A stretch of 64,000 bases of DNA from Hohaiivirga sp031546825. Lineage in GTDB: Bacteria > Pseudomonadota > Alphaproteobacteria > Rhizobiales > Beijerinckiaceae. Shown one piece after another: positions 33,219 to 41,796 of this stretch (positions are counted from its first letter, which is position 1; the number at the start of each line of letters is the position of its first letter). The position numbers and the translations under genes are program-made. The notes under the pieces are model-generated. The model was not told where the DNA came from. It was given only the letters and a program-made list of their open reading frames with translations, and did no database searches. Where the stretch lies: the NCBI GenBank assembly GCA_031546825.1, contig JAVBJU010000019.1:62001-126000 (forward strand), written 5' to 3'.

Positions 33219-33797
33219 ATGCGCCTGACAAAATTCGTGATGGCCTTCGCGGTCTCTCTTCTGCTTGCTGCCACCGTTTCGCCCGTCTCGGCCCAGCAAT
33301 CGCGTGGCTCCCAGGACAACTTCGAGCCCCAGGAGATTGTGGACGCCGGTCATCGCTTCTTCGGGAAAACCTCGCGCGGCCTTGCCATGGCAGTACAGAA
33401 CGTCACCAAGAAATGGGGCAAGCCGAACGCCTATATCCTCGGCCAGGAGGCCTCGGGGGCCTTCGTTGCTGGTCTGCGTTACGGCGAAGGCACCATCTAC
33501 ACCCGCACGGGCAAGCAGCAATACCTCTTCTGGCAAGGGCCTTCACTCGGCTTTGATGCCGGTGGCGAGGGCGCGCGCACAATGATGCTGGTCTACAGCC
33601 TGCCGAAAATGGATTTCATGTTCCAACGCTTCGGCGGCATTGATGGCTCGGCCTATTTTATCGGCGGGTTCGGCATCACCGCGGTCCGCGCGGGTGATAC
33701 CATCATCGTGCCTATCCGCTCCGGTGTCGGCGCACGGCTCGGCGTCAATATCGGCTACCTGAAGTTTTCGCAGAAATCGACCTGGAACCCCTTCTGA
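33219..33797 (+). CDS. eipA: Envelope integrity protein EipA (DUF1134)
   Basis: A 192-residue secreted protein: signal peptide FVMAFAVSLLLAATVSPVSA, then the DUF1134 domain (ALDVQNVTKKWG-like helix, PNAYILGQEASGAFVAGLRYGEG, WQGPSLGFDAGGEGARTMMLVYSL, GGIDGSAYFIGGFGITA). In Brucella abortus EipA is a periplasmic beta-barrel-like protein needed for envelope integrity and its gene lies beside chpT and ctrA, as here. The ATG at 33219 follows GAACGAGGAAAGAAC; an in-frame start at 33120 is not supported. Confidence 0.9.
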   Translation: MRLTKFVMAFAVSLLLAATVSPVSAQQSRGSQDNFEPQEIVDAGHRFFGKTSRGLAMAVQNVTKKWGKPNAYILGQEASGAFVAGLRYGEGTIYTRTGKQQYLFWQGPSLGFDAGGEGARTMMLVYSLPKMDFMFQRFGGIDGSAYFIGGFGITAVRAGDTIIVPIRSGVGARLGVNIGYLKFSQKSTWNPF

Positions 33798-33875
33798 TAC
33801 TATCGGGCGCTTTCCGAACGCGGTTTGCGCCCCAGTTTCTCAGGTGACGCAGTTTCATTGAGGAGGCAAAAGCCC

Positions 33876-34343
33876 GTGGTTGCCCAGATCATGTTCTTTG
33901 CCCTCGGCTTTTTAATCGCCACCCTGCTTGCCCTCGCCCTGCTCCCAGCCTTCAACGCCCGCGCCAAAAGGCTGGCAAAACGCCGGGTTGAGGCCTTACT
34001 GCCCGTCTCCCTCGATGAAGTGCGGGCCGAACGCGACCTGATCCGCGCCGAAGGAGCGCTGGTGGAAAACCGCAAGGATCAGGTCATCGCCAAACGAGAT
34101 GAGGCACTGCACAAAGCCATGTTGGACATCAGCGAAAAAAACAACCGGCTTGAGACCTTGCAGACGGCGCTTGCCAAGCTTGAGCGCGAGCTTGCGATGC
34201 TGCGCACCCACAACGCCGAACTGGAAAGCAAAGCGGCGTCACACCCCAACAGCGAAGCCCTTGCCGCAGAGAACGCCCGCCTGAGCAAGCGGATTGAAGA
34301 ACTGGCGAATATGCTGATGGCGACGACCTCCTCCTCGTCTTAG
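33876..34343 (+). CDS. Membrane-anchored coiled-coil protein
   Basis: A 155-residue protein with one N-terminal membrane helix (QIMFFALGFLIATLLALALLPAF) followed by a basic stretch (ARAKRLAKRRVEALLP) and a long coiled coil (about residues 55-145), ending in a Ser run. GAGGAGG lies about 9 bases before the GTG at 33876, so I chose that start; an ATG five codons in is the alternative. The single-helix-plus-coil layout is common next to chpT/eipA in this order, function unknown. Confidence 0.72.
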   Translation: MVAQIMFFALGFLIATLLALALLPAFNARAKRLAKRRVEALLPVSLDEVRAERDLIRAEGALVENRKDQVIAKRDEALHKAMLDISEKNNRLETLQTALAKLERELAMLRTHNAELESKAASHPNSEALAAENARLSKRIEELANMLMATTSSSS

Positions 34344-34370
34344 GCACAATCATTTCAAGGCAATAGAACC

Positions 34371-35273
34371 ATGAGCATTCTTTCCCGTTTTTTTGGCAGA
34401 AAAGATGACTCTGCTTTGATTATCACTCACTCCGCTCCCTTAGTCGCGAACGCCAATTTCGAAGACAATCTTAGCCTGCAAGTTGTATTTCGCGAGCTGC
34501 TCGATTTTCAGGGCGAAGCTTTGAATGCCGCACTGCGCACCTATCATCCGTCTATGAAAAATGCCCTGTGGGAAATCGAGCCCGATATGGGAGATTTTTT
34601 GGCGCTAGCAGGCTGGGGCAGACATGTCATTCGCATGGTTGGCTTTAATATGCCCTATGCCGCCGATGCCATAGAGGCCTGTGTTGCACCCGCTGCCTAC
34701 CCGCCAGAAGTCAAAGAGCAAGTTCGGGCAACCGTCAGCAATATCATCCTATATTATGCCGGATACGACCCCTCGCCGCTTGAGCAATATGTCGCCTTGG
34801 CAGCTGTCGCAGGCGTACTGGCACAGTTTGGCGCCGTGGCCGTTCTGAACGAAACGGCCCATAGCTCTCTCCCCATCGGGGTCCTCAGCACCGATGAGTT
34901 GGGCGATAAAAGCCTGGAAATATTACGCGAGGGATATCCACTGACCTTGCTGTTTTGCGGCTTCGTCAAGTATCAGGTAGAGGGTGTACAGGGCCTATGG
35001 ATGCGCACGTATGGTGCTGATAAATTCGGCGTGCCAGACTTCGCCGCGTTAGCTGAAGGGCATCATGAAGGTCAAAAATATTCTGAAATTTTCAATGACA
35101 TTTTGAAGTATCTTATTGGAAGTGGCGCAGAGCTGGCGCCGGGGCACACAATGCAAATTGGTGAAACCACTTATTTGAAATTCCGTACGCCGCTGAAAGG
35201 CGAGGACTTCCTGGAAAGTTCCGGAGAGCTGCTTGTAATTGAATTAATCGAACAAGATCAGATCAATAAATAG
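34371..35273 (+). CDS. DUF4261 domain protein
   Basis: A 300-residue cytosolic protein. The C-terminal part (LGDKSLEILREGYPLTLLFCGFVKYQVEGVQGLWMRTYGADKFGVPDFAAL) matches the DUF4261 domain, which is often found near polymorphic toxin or contact-dependent loci; function is not established. Its codon use is visibly more AT-rich than the genes on either side (for example ttatggaa, aaatattctg, ggaagtgg), consistent with recent acquisition. No toxin, immunity or mobile gene is next to it, so its role is open. Confidence 0.72.
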   Translation: MSILSRFFGRKDDSALIITHSAPLVANANFEDNLSLQVVFRELLDFQGEALNAALRTYHPSMKNALWEIEPDMGDFLALAGWGRHVIRMVGFNMPYAADAIEACVAPAAYPPEVKEQVRATVSNIILYYAGYDPSPLEQYVALAAVAGVLAQFGAVAVLNETAHSSLPIGVLSTDELGDKSLEILREGYPLTLLFCGFVKYQVEGVQGLWMRTYGADKFGVPDFAALAEGHHEGQKYSEIFNDILKYLIGSGAELAPGHTMQIGETTYLKFRTPLKGEDFLESSGELLVIELIEQDQINK

Positions 35274-35303
35274 AATCTGCCAGCAAATTGCCAATCATAC
35301 CGC

Positions 35304-35759
35304 CTATCGCTTCCCCTCAAAAAAGCCCTTGAGCAGTTCCGCCGCCTCTTCCGCCCTGATGCCGCTGTAAACTTCCGGCGCGTGGTGGCAGGTGGGTTGC
35401 GCGAAGAAACGTCCGCCATTTTCCACCGCACCGCCTTTTGGGTCGGATGCGCCAAAATAAAGCCGCCGAATGCGGGCGAAAGAGATGGCGGCGGCACACA
35501 TGGCGCAGGGTTCAAGTGTCACATAAAGATCGCAACCCGTCAGGCGTTCGTCTTCAAGGATGGCGCAGGCAGCGCGGATTGCCAGAATTTCAGCGTGCGC
35601 GGTCGGGTCATGCAGGGCGCGTGGCGCATTGCCAGCTTGAGCGATCACCTTACCGTCGCGCACCACCGCCGCGCCGACCGGCACCTCGTGGCAGGCCATG
35701 GCACGGTGCGCCTCGGCAAAAGCAGCATTCATCGCCTCGGAGGAAGGATTGTATTTCAT
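35304..35759 (-). CDS. tadA: tRNA adenosine(34) deaminase TadA
   Basis: A 151-residue zinc deaminase. HAE in DPTAHAEILAIRAA and PCAMC in TLEPCAMCAAAISFARI bind zinc and hold the catalytic Glu. VPVGAAVV and YFGASDPKGGAVENG are typical of TadA, which makes inosine at position 34 of tRNA-Arg. The ATG at 35759 starts KYNPSSEAM; the frame is open to 36020 but that part is not conserved. It is divergent from rluB, as in related genomes. Confidence 0.92.
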   Translation of the reverse strand: MKYNPSSEAMNAAFAEAHRAMACHEVPVGAAVVRDGKVIAQAGNAPRALHDPTAHAEILAIRAACAILEDERLTGCDLYVTLEPCAMCAAAISFARIRRLYFGASDPKGGAVENGGRFFAQPTCHHAPEVYSGIRAEEAAELLKGFFEGKR

Positions 35760-36061
35760 GCGTTTCTCTAACAAATCCGCTTTCTCTGCCAAAAGCCGTC
35801 CGTGCGCCGTTTCAGTCCGCCGTCTTCGGAAAATCTGGTTTCCCTTTCCTGCCCGATGCTGTAGAGCCATGGGTAGCAGAATAGGGGAAGGCTCCGGTAC
35901 AGTCTTATTTTGACCGCACGCTCCCGCTATTCCACCCGAGCAATTCAGGTTCCTCCAAAAAGCAGGAATTGTTCCCACATTTCGTATCCACAACGCCTTT
36001 ACGGTAAACTGGTTGTCCACTTAACCGGGCGTTGTCATTTAAAGATAGTGTCACCCTACCC

Positions 36062-38113
36062 ATGAACGATTTCAAAGACAACGACAAGCGCGGCCCCGGC
36101 AAGGGCTTTTCCGCATCCCGTGGCCCCAAGCCTTTCGGCGATAAGGGCCGTGATCGCGACGGTGGAAGCCGCTTCGGCAAGCCTGCTTTTGGCGGCAAAC
36201 CCGGCTTTGGTGGCAAGCCTGGTTTCGGTGGCAAGCCCGGTTTTGGCGGTAAGCCCGGTTTTGGAAAACCCCGCTTCGGGGACGATCGCAAGGAGCGTGT
36301 GGAGCCCATCGGGGAAGTGCGCGCGGCGGATGCCGAAGAGCGCATTGCCAAGGTTATTGCCCGCGCGGGCATTGCATCGCGTCGTGACGCCGAAGCGCTG
36401 ATTGCCGAAGGCCGTGTGACACTTGAAGGTGAAGTGCTGACCTCACCAGCGATCAATGTCGGCCCCTTCGCCAAAATCACCATCGACGGCGAGCCGCTGC
36501 CGGAGCGTGAGCGCACCCGCCTGTGGCTCTACCATAAGCCGCGCGGCCTGGTGACCACCGCCCGCGATCCGGAAGGCCGTTCGACCGTGTTCGACAACCT
36601 GCCGGAGGAAATGCCCCGTGTTATTTCCATCGGACGCCTTGATATCAATACCGAAGGGCTGTTGCTCCTGACCAATGACGGCGGCCTTGCCCGCGTCATC
36701 GCCCATCCGGATACCGGCTGGCTACGCCGCTACAAGGTGCGCGCCCACGGCGACATCACCCAGGCCGACCTCGACAAGCTCGCCGGTGGCATCACCATCG
36801 ACGAGATCGAATACGGCCCGGTCGAAGCGCGGCTGGACCGCGTTCAGGGCGACAACGTCTGGCTGACGCTGGGCTTGCGCGAAGGCAAAAACCGCGAGGT
36901 CAAGCGTATCCTCGAACATATTGGCCTCAGCGTGAACCGGCTGATCCGCCTGTCGTTCGGGCCTTTCCAGCTTGGCGATCTTGAAGCGGGCCTCGTTGAA
37001 GAAATTCGCACCAAGGTGCTGAAAGAACAGCTTGGCGACGCGCTGAGCGCGGAAGCCAATGTTGATTTCGTGCGCCCGGTACGTGAACCGGTGGCAACGC
37101 ACGCGCCCAAGCGGTTCGAAGATGAAGCGGTTGAGGAAGAATTCGACCCCTACGCCGCCCGCCGCGAGCGCGAACACGCCGATTCCCTGCAGCGCCGCGA
37201 GCGCAACCGCGCCGTGTGGCGTGCCGATGATGGCGAAGGCGCGCAGGGCCGTACTGGCCGTGTGCCGCGCCGTGGGGCTGACCCGAAAGAAGCGCGCGAG
37301 GCGCTGGGACCGCGTGAGCGCCAACGTGTGGGCGCCATCGAAAGCGGCTCTGGCCGCACCGTGCGCGTCGAACGCTTCGTTCCCGAAGCGGGCGAAGAAG
37401 CCCGCGGCGAGCGCAAGCCCTACCAGCCGCGCGAAGAGCGCGGTTCGGAAGACAGACCCCGCCGTCCCTTCGGTGAAGGCCGCGACAAGCCATACGGCGA
37501 CCGTCCGCCACGCCGCGAAGGCGGTAGCGATTTCAAGCCCCGTCGCCCCTTCGGCGAAGGGCGTGACAAGCCCTATGGTGATCGTCCGCCGCGCCGTGAA
37601 GGTGGCAGCGATTTCAAGCCGCGCTCCTCCTTTGGTGAAGGCCGTGACAGGCCAACCGGTGATCGCCCACCACGCCGTGAGGGTGGCAGTGATTTCAAGC
37701 CGCGCTCCTCCTTCGGTGAAGGCCGCGACAGACCGACAGGTGATCGTCCGCCACGTCGTGAAGGTGGTAGCGATTTCAAGCCGCGCAGCTCTTTCGGCGG
37801 CGGCCGTGACAGACCGACAGGTGATCGCCCGCCACGCCGTGAAGGTGGTAGCGATTTCAAGCCGCGCTCCTCCTTCGGTGAAGGCCGCGACAGGCCGACC
37901 GGTGATCGTCCGCCGCGCCGTGAGGGTGACAGCGATTTCAAGCCGCGCAGCTCTTTCGGCGGCGGTCGTGACAAGCCGGGCTTTGGCGGAGATCGCAAGC
38001 CCGGTCGTCCCGGCGGCAAGCCTGCTTTTGGCAAGGGCAAACCCTCCTTTGGCAAGAAGCCGGGGCCGGGCGGACCGCGCAGTGGCGGACCCGGTAAGGG
38101 CCGGGAGCGCTAA
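36062..38113 (+). CDS. rluB: 23S rRNA pseudouridine synthase RluB-like with long Arg/Gly-rich repeat tail
   Basis: A 683-residue protein. An N-terminal low-complexity region contains about four FGGKPG units (near residues 40-70). The S4 domain (RIAKVIARAGIASRRDAEALIAEGRVTLEG, about 95-150) and the synthase domain (GRLDINTEGLLLLTNDGGLA, catalytic Asp in GRLD; about 160-330) follow. From about residue 340 it is disordered and basic. Residues 467-628 hold six 27-residue repeats of the type RSSFGEGRDRPTGDRPPRRE plus GGSDFKP, then a partial seventh, and a terminal GKPSFGKKPGPGG tail. The ATG at 36062 gives the shorter start. Tail length is far above the typical RluB. Confidence 0.93.
   Translation: MNDFKDNDKRGPGKGFSASRGPKPFGDKGRDRDGGSRFGKPAFGGKPGFGGKPGFGGKPGFGGKPGFGKPRFGDDRKERVEPIGEVRAADAEERIAKVIARAGIASRRDAEALIAEGRVTLEGEVLTSPAINVGPFAKITIDGEPLPERERTRLWLYHKPRGLVTTARDPEGRSTVFDNLPEEMPRVISIGRLDINTEGLLLLTNDGGLARVIAHPDTGWLRRYKVRAHGDITQADLDKLAGGITIDEIEYGPVEARLDRVQGDNVWLTLGLREGKNREVKRILEHIGLSVNRLIRLSFGPFQLGDLEAGLVEEIRTKVLKEQLGDALSAEANVDFVRPVREPVATHAPKRFEDEAVEEEFDPYAARREREHADSLQRRERNRAVWRADDGEGAQGRTGRVPRRGADPKEAREALGPRERQRVGAIESGSGRTVRVERFVPEAGEEARGERKPYQPREERGSEDRPRRPFGEGRDKPYGDRPPRREGGSDFKPRRPFGEGRDKPYGDRPPRREGGSDFKPRSSFGEGRDRPTGDRPPRREGGSDFKPRSSFGEGRDRPTGDRPPRREGGSDFKPRSSFGGGRDRPTGDRPPRREGGSDFKPRSSFGEGRDRPTGDRPPRREGDSDFKPRSSFGGGRDKPGFGGDRKPGRPGGKPAFGKGKPSFGKKPGPGGPRSGGPGKGRER
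37460..37978 (+). repeat. 81-bp tandem repeat inside rluB (six copies plus a partial one)
   Basis: Six consecutive 81-base units from 37460 to 37945 and a partial unit to about 37978. The encoded 27-residue units are nearly identical while the bases vary at many third positions, so the repeats are kept at the protein level. Confidence 0.9.
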
Positions 38114-38116
38114 GCC

Positions 38117-38671
38117 ATGCGTGTTGTCGGCGGAAGCCTCAGGGGGCGCGCGCTTGCTGCGCCCTCTTCCGAGGGCATACGCCCGACCTCTGACCGCCTG
38201 CGCGAATCCATCTTTGATATCCTGGAACATAACTGGGATGTGCAGGATGCGCGCGTCATCGACCTGTTTGCCGGCACCGGCGCTCTCGGCATAGAAGCCC
38301 TGTCGCGCTTTGCCTCCTTTGCACTGTTCGTCGACAACGGCGCGCCCGCGCGTGGCCTCATCCGGCAGAACCTCGAAGAATTCGGGCTTGGCGGTCGCAG
38401 CCAGCTTTTCCGGCGTGACGCCACCGCGTTGGGCCGGATATCCACCATGGCCCCGTTCTCTGTGGTTCTGTGTGACCCGCCCTATAATCTGGGGTTGGCC
38501 CCCAAGGCCCTGCGCTCCTGTGCAGATGGCGGCTGGCTGACCGAGGGTGCCGTTGTCATGGTGGAAGAAAGCCGCAAAAGCGCCGTCCAACTCCCCGACG
38601 ACTTCGAAGAAATAAAGCGCCGCGCCTATGGCGAAACCGAAATCGTTTTTGCGGTGTGGAAAGGTGCCTGA
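38117..38671 (+). CDS. rsmD: 16S rRNA (guanine966-N2)-methyltransferase RsmD
   Basis: A 184-residue protein. RVVGGSLRGRALAAPSSEGIRPTSDRLRESIFDIL is the RsmD N-terminus, VIDLFAGTGALGIEALSR is the SAM-binding motif, and VVLCDPPYNLGL the catalytic DPPY. It methylates G966 of 16S rRNA. It starts 3 bases after rluB, so two rRNA modification genes are co-transcribed, the usual order. Confidence 0.95.
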   Translation: MRVVGGSLRGRALAAPSSEGIRPTSDRLRESIFDILEHNWDVQDARVIDLFAGTGALGIEALSRFASFALFVDNGAPARGLIRQNLEEFGLGGRSQLFRRDATALGRISTMAPFSVVLCDPPYNLGLAPKALRSCADGGWLTEGAVVMVEESRKSAVQLPDDFEEIKRRAYGETEIVFAVWKGA

Positions 38672-38905
38672 ACCGGCACGACCCCGCAAAATCAGCGGAG
38701 CCATCCACATCCCTGCAAATAATGTCGGCCCCATCTCGTTTTTGCCGCAAAGCGCCGCCATGACGGAGCGGTGTCAAAAATTAACGACACTTGGCAAGAC
38801 TTCCTCCGGCGTTGCTCAAGCTCCTTGCTTTGCAGCAAAACCCTAGCTACCAAGACTGACTGTTTTCCTCCAACCACCGCCATATCGGGCGGGAGTCCAT
38901 TAGAA

Positions 38906-41776
38906 GTGCGGATCTCTAAACTTGCCCTCGCTTTGATGCTGGCGCTGAGCGCCTGGGTCCTGTCCGCCATGCCCGGACAGGCCGTTGAAGCCGTGCGCGT
39001 CACAACCGGCGACCGGGCCATCAATCTGACGCCGATGATTGAGCGCTATAACGCCGATGGCGACGTCATTCAGATTTCGACCGCCCCGGACAAGGAAGGC
39101 ATCGTCCGCCGCATTGCCGTCAAAGCGCTTGATTCCGGTTCACGTCCCGGCTGGATCGTGTTCGCACTCACCAACGATACCGATGAACAGATCGAACGCC
39201 TTCTGGTTGCTCCGCATTTTCGGCTCTCGGGCTCCGGCGTGTTCTGGCCCGATCTTGGCTCCCAACGCATCGCCGCGATTACCGCAAGCCAGGGAGCGCG
39301 ACCCGACCGCGAGGACACAACTGATTCCGACGCCTTCACGCTGACCCTCGACCCCGGCACGACGATCACCTTTGTCGCCGAATTGAGTTCCGCTAAACTG
39401 CCGCAACTCTACCTGTGGGACCCCGGTGCCTATAAGGATTGGCAGAACGGCCATACCCTCTACAAAGGCATCATCATTGGCATCGCGGGCCTGATCGCGC
39501 TGTTTCTGACAGTGGTGGTGGTGGTCAGGGGATCGCTGGCATTTCCGGCCGTGGCTGCCCTGGCGTGGTCCGTCCTTGCCTATGCCTGCATCGATTTCGG
39601 CTTTCTACAACGCATTTTCACCATCAGCCAACCCGCCGAGCAGGTCTATCGCGCCTCCGCCGAAGCCGTTCTGGCAGTGACGCTGTTCGTGGTGCTGTTC
39701 GCCTATCTCAATCTCGGGCGTTGGCATGTGCGCTACAAACATCTGGCATGGTTCTGGTTCCTGTTTCTGATCGCCCTGGTGGGCCTGGCCTCGTTTGCGC
39801 CAGATGTTGCGGCCGGCGTTGCCCGTGTCTCAATCGCTGCCATCGCCGCCATTGGCTTTGTACTGGTGGTGCATCTCGTCACGCACGGCTATGACCGTGC
39901 CGTCATGCTGCTGCCGACCTGGCTGTTGCTCATCGCCTGGGTGGCCGCCGCCGGCTTCGCCATCAATGGCGATCTCAATACTGACGTTGTCCCCTCCGCG
40001 CTAATCGGTGGCTTGGTAGTGATTGTGATGCTGATCGGCTTCACCGTGATGCAGCAAGCCTTTGCCGGTGGCACCTTCGCCCACCAGCCTGCTTCCGATT
40101 CCGAGCGGCGCTCACTGGCGCTGGCGGGCTCAGGCGATATTGTTTTCGACTGGAATGTGGTTTCCGACCGCATCATTGCGAGCCCCGAGCTTGAGCAAAT
40201 GCTCGGCTTGAAAAAGGGTACGCTAGCGGGCGGCGTTGCCGATGCCTGGTTCGACTGCATTCACCCCTTCGACCGCGACCGGTACCGCGCCGCCTTCGAC
40301 GCAGTGACCGAGCAACGGCGTGGCCAGTTGCGCCAGGACTTCCGGCTGCGTTCTTCCTCAGACAGCTACCACTGGTTCCGGCTCAAAGCCCGCCCGGTGG
40401 TGGGGGCAAATGGTGAAGTCCTGCGGGTTGTCGGCACGCTTGTGGATGTCACAGAGACGAAAACCGCGCAGGAGCGCCTGCTGCATGACGCCATCCATGA
40501 CAACCTGACACGTCTGCCCAATCGCCAGCTTTTTTCCGATCGTCTCGATACCTTCCTGCGCGTTGCCGCCGCCGAAGATCACTGGCGGCCCACCGTGCTG
40601 ATGATCGACCTCGATCACTTCAAGAAAATCAATGAAATGGTCGGCATGTCGGCGGGCGATTCCGTTCTGCTGACCATCTCGCGCCGCCTGAGCCGTCAGA
40701 TGCGCCCGCAGGACACCATTGCCCGGCTCGGCTCGGACGAGTTCGCCATCATTCTATTGTCAGAGCGTGAGCCTGACCGCGTCGTTGCCTTCGCCGATAT
40801 GGTGCGGCGTGCGGTGACAACACCGATCACCTATGCCGATAAGGAAATCTCGCTTTCCGCCTCGCTCGGCTTGGTGCTCTATGACCCGAACCTTGCCGGT
40901 CATGCCATGGAAGTCATCAAGAACGCGGAAATTGCTGTTGCCCGCGCCAAGGCCCAGGGCGGCAACCGCATCGAAGTCTTCCGCCCGTCCATGCGTAGTG
41001 ATCTGTCCGAAGTCATTGCGATGGAACAGGATTTCAAGCGCGCCCTCACCCAAAACGAAATCAAGTTGCACTTCCAGCCGATCGTAAAGCTGGAAGACCG
41101 CACGGTGGCCGGGTTTGACGCGCATCTTGTGTGGGAGCACCCGCGTCTTGGGCGACTGGAGGCAAAGGAATTTGTCACGCTCGCCGAGGAATCGGGGTTG
41201 ATCCTCGAAGTGGGCCACCTCGCACTGACCCAGGCCGCCGAAGAACTGGCGGTATGGCAACGCGCGCTTGAAGTTGAGCCGCCGATCTTCGTCGTGGTCA
41301 AAATGCCCAGCCGCTATCTGTTGCGCCACGAATTACTTCAGGAAATCAAGACCATCATCGCCAGCACCGGGGTTCTGCCGGGCTCGCTCAAGCTCGAATT
41401 CACCGAGAGCGTGGTGATGGAAAACCCCGAATTTGCCGCTCAGATATTCCAGCGCCTGCGCGACCTCGGCGCGGGCCTGTCGCTCGACGATTTCGGCACC
41501 GGCTATTCCGCCCTGTCCTATCTGCAACGCCTACCTTTCGACAGCATCAAGATCGACCAATCCTTCGTGCGCCAACTGGCAACGGGCCAGAATCCGGTCA
41601 TTCTGTCGTCCATCGTCACCATGTCGGCGGCGCTTGGCATGGAGACCATCGCCGAGGGTGCCGAGACCGAGTCGAGCGCCATCGCGCTCTACCAGCTCGG
41701 CTGTGCCTATGCGTCGGGATCGGCATTCGGCGACCCGATGACCGCGGCACAGGCGCGCAAGTTGATGGGGGCGTGA
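38906..41776 (+). CDS. Membrane sensor with 7TM-DISM, PAS, degenerate GGDEF and degenerate EAL domains
   Basis: A 956-residue protein. A signal peptide (LALALMLALSAWVLSAMPGQA) and periplasmic domain are followed by about seven membrane segments (residues about 195-400; 7TM-DISM-like), a PAS domain (about 420-530), GGDEF (about 545-705) and EAL (about 715-950). The GGDEF active site reads GSDEF (609-613), with Ser in place of the second Gly. The EAL motif reads DAHLVW (738-743) in place of EALxRW, while LEFTES and DDFGTGYS (861-868) are intact and KMPSRYL replaces the NLS motif. It may sense or bind cyclic di-GMP instead of making or cutting it. The GTG at 38906 follows GGGAG; an in-frame upstream start at 38771 is less likely. 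Confidence 0.85.
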   Translation: MRISKLALALMLALSAWVLSAMPGQAVEAVRVTTGDRAINLTPMIERYNADGDVIQISTAPDKEGIVRRIAVKALDSGSRPGWIVFALTNDTDEQIERLLVAPHFRLSGSGVFWPDLGSQRIAAITASQGARPDREDTTDSDAFTLTLDPGTTITFVAELSSAKLPQLYLWDPGAYKDWQNGHTLYKGIIIGIAGLIALFLTVVVVVRGSLAFPAVAALAWSVLAYACIDFGFLQRIFTISQPAEQVYRASAEAVLAVTLFVVLFAYLNLGRWHVRYKHLAWFWFLFLIALVGLASFAPDVAAGVARVSIAAIAAIGFVLVVHLVTHGYDRAVMLLPTWLLLIAWVAAAGFAINGDLNTDVVPSALIGGLVVIVMLIGFTVMQQAFAGGTFAHQPASDSERRSLALAGSGDIVFDWNVVSDRIIASPELEQMLGLKKGTLAGGVADAWFDCIHPFDRDRYRAAFDAVTEQRRGQLRQDFRLRSSSDSYHWFRLKARPVVGANGEVLRVVGTLVDVTETKTAQERLLHDAIHDNLTRLPNRQLFSDRLDTFLRVAAAEDHWRPTVLMIDLDHFKKINEMVGMSAGDSVLLTISRRLSRQMRPQDTIARLGSDEFAIILLSEREPDRVVAFADMVRRAVTTPITYADKEISLSASLGLVLYDPNLAGHAMEVIKNAEIAVARAKAQGGNRIEVFRPSMRSDLSEVIAMEQDFKRALTQNEIKLHFQPIVKLEDRTVAGFDAHLVWEHPRLGRLEAKEFVTLAEESGLILEVGHLALTQAAEELAVWQRALEVEPPIFVVVKMPSRYLLRHELLQEIKTIIASTGVLPGSLKLEFTESVVMENPEFAAQIFQRLRDLGAGLSLDDFGTGYSALSYLQRLPFDSIKIDQSFVRQLATGQNPVILSSIVTMSAALGMETIAEGAETESSAIALYQLGCAYASGSAFGDPMTAAQARKLMGA

Positions 41777-41796
41777 ATTAGAGCCAAGGCTTTACT

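Noticed and set aside
37460..37978. Regular 81-bp spacing could suggest a CRISPR-like array
   Set aside because: No unique spacers; units are in frame and encode near-identical peptides, so it is a coding tandem repeat.
36722..38761. Long minus-strand open frame (679 codons) opposite rluB
   Set aside because: It mirrors the Arg/Gly-rich repeat of rluB on the other strand and its residues (Ala/Thr/Arg-rich, repeated) come only from that. The real gene is rluB.
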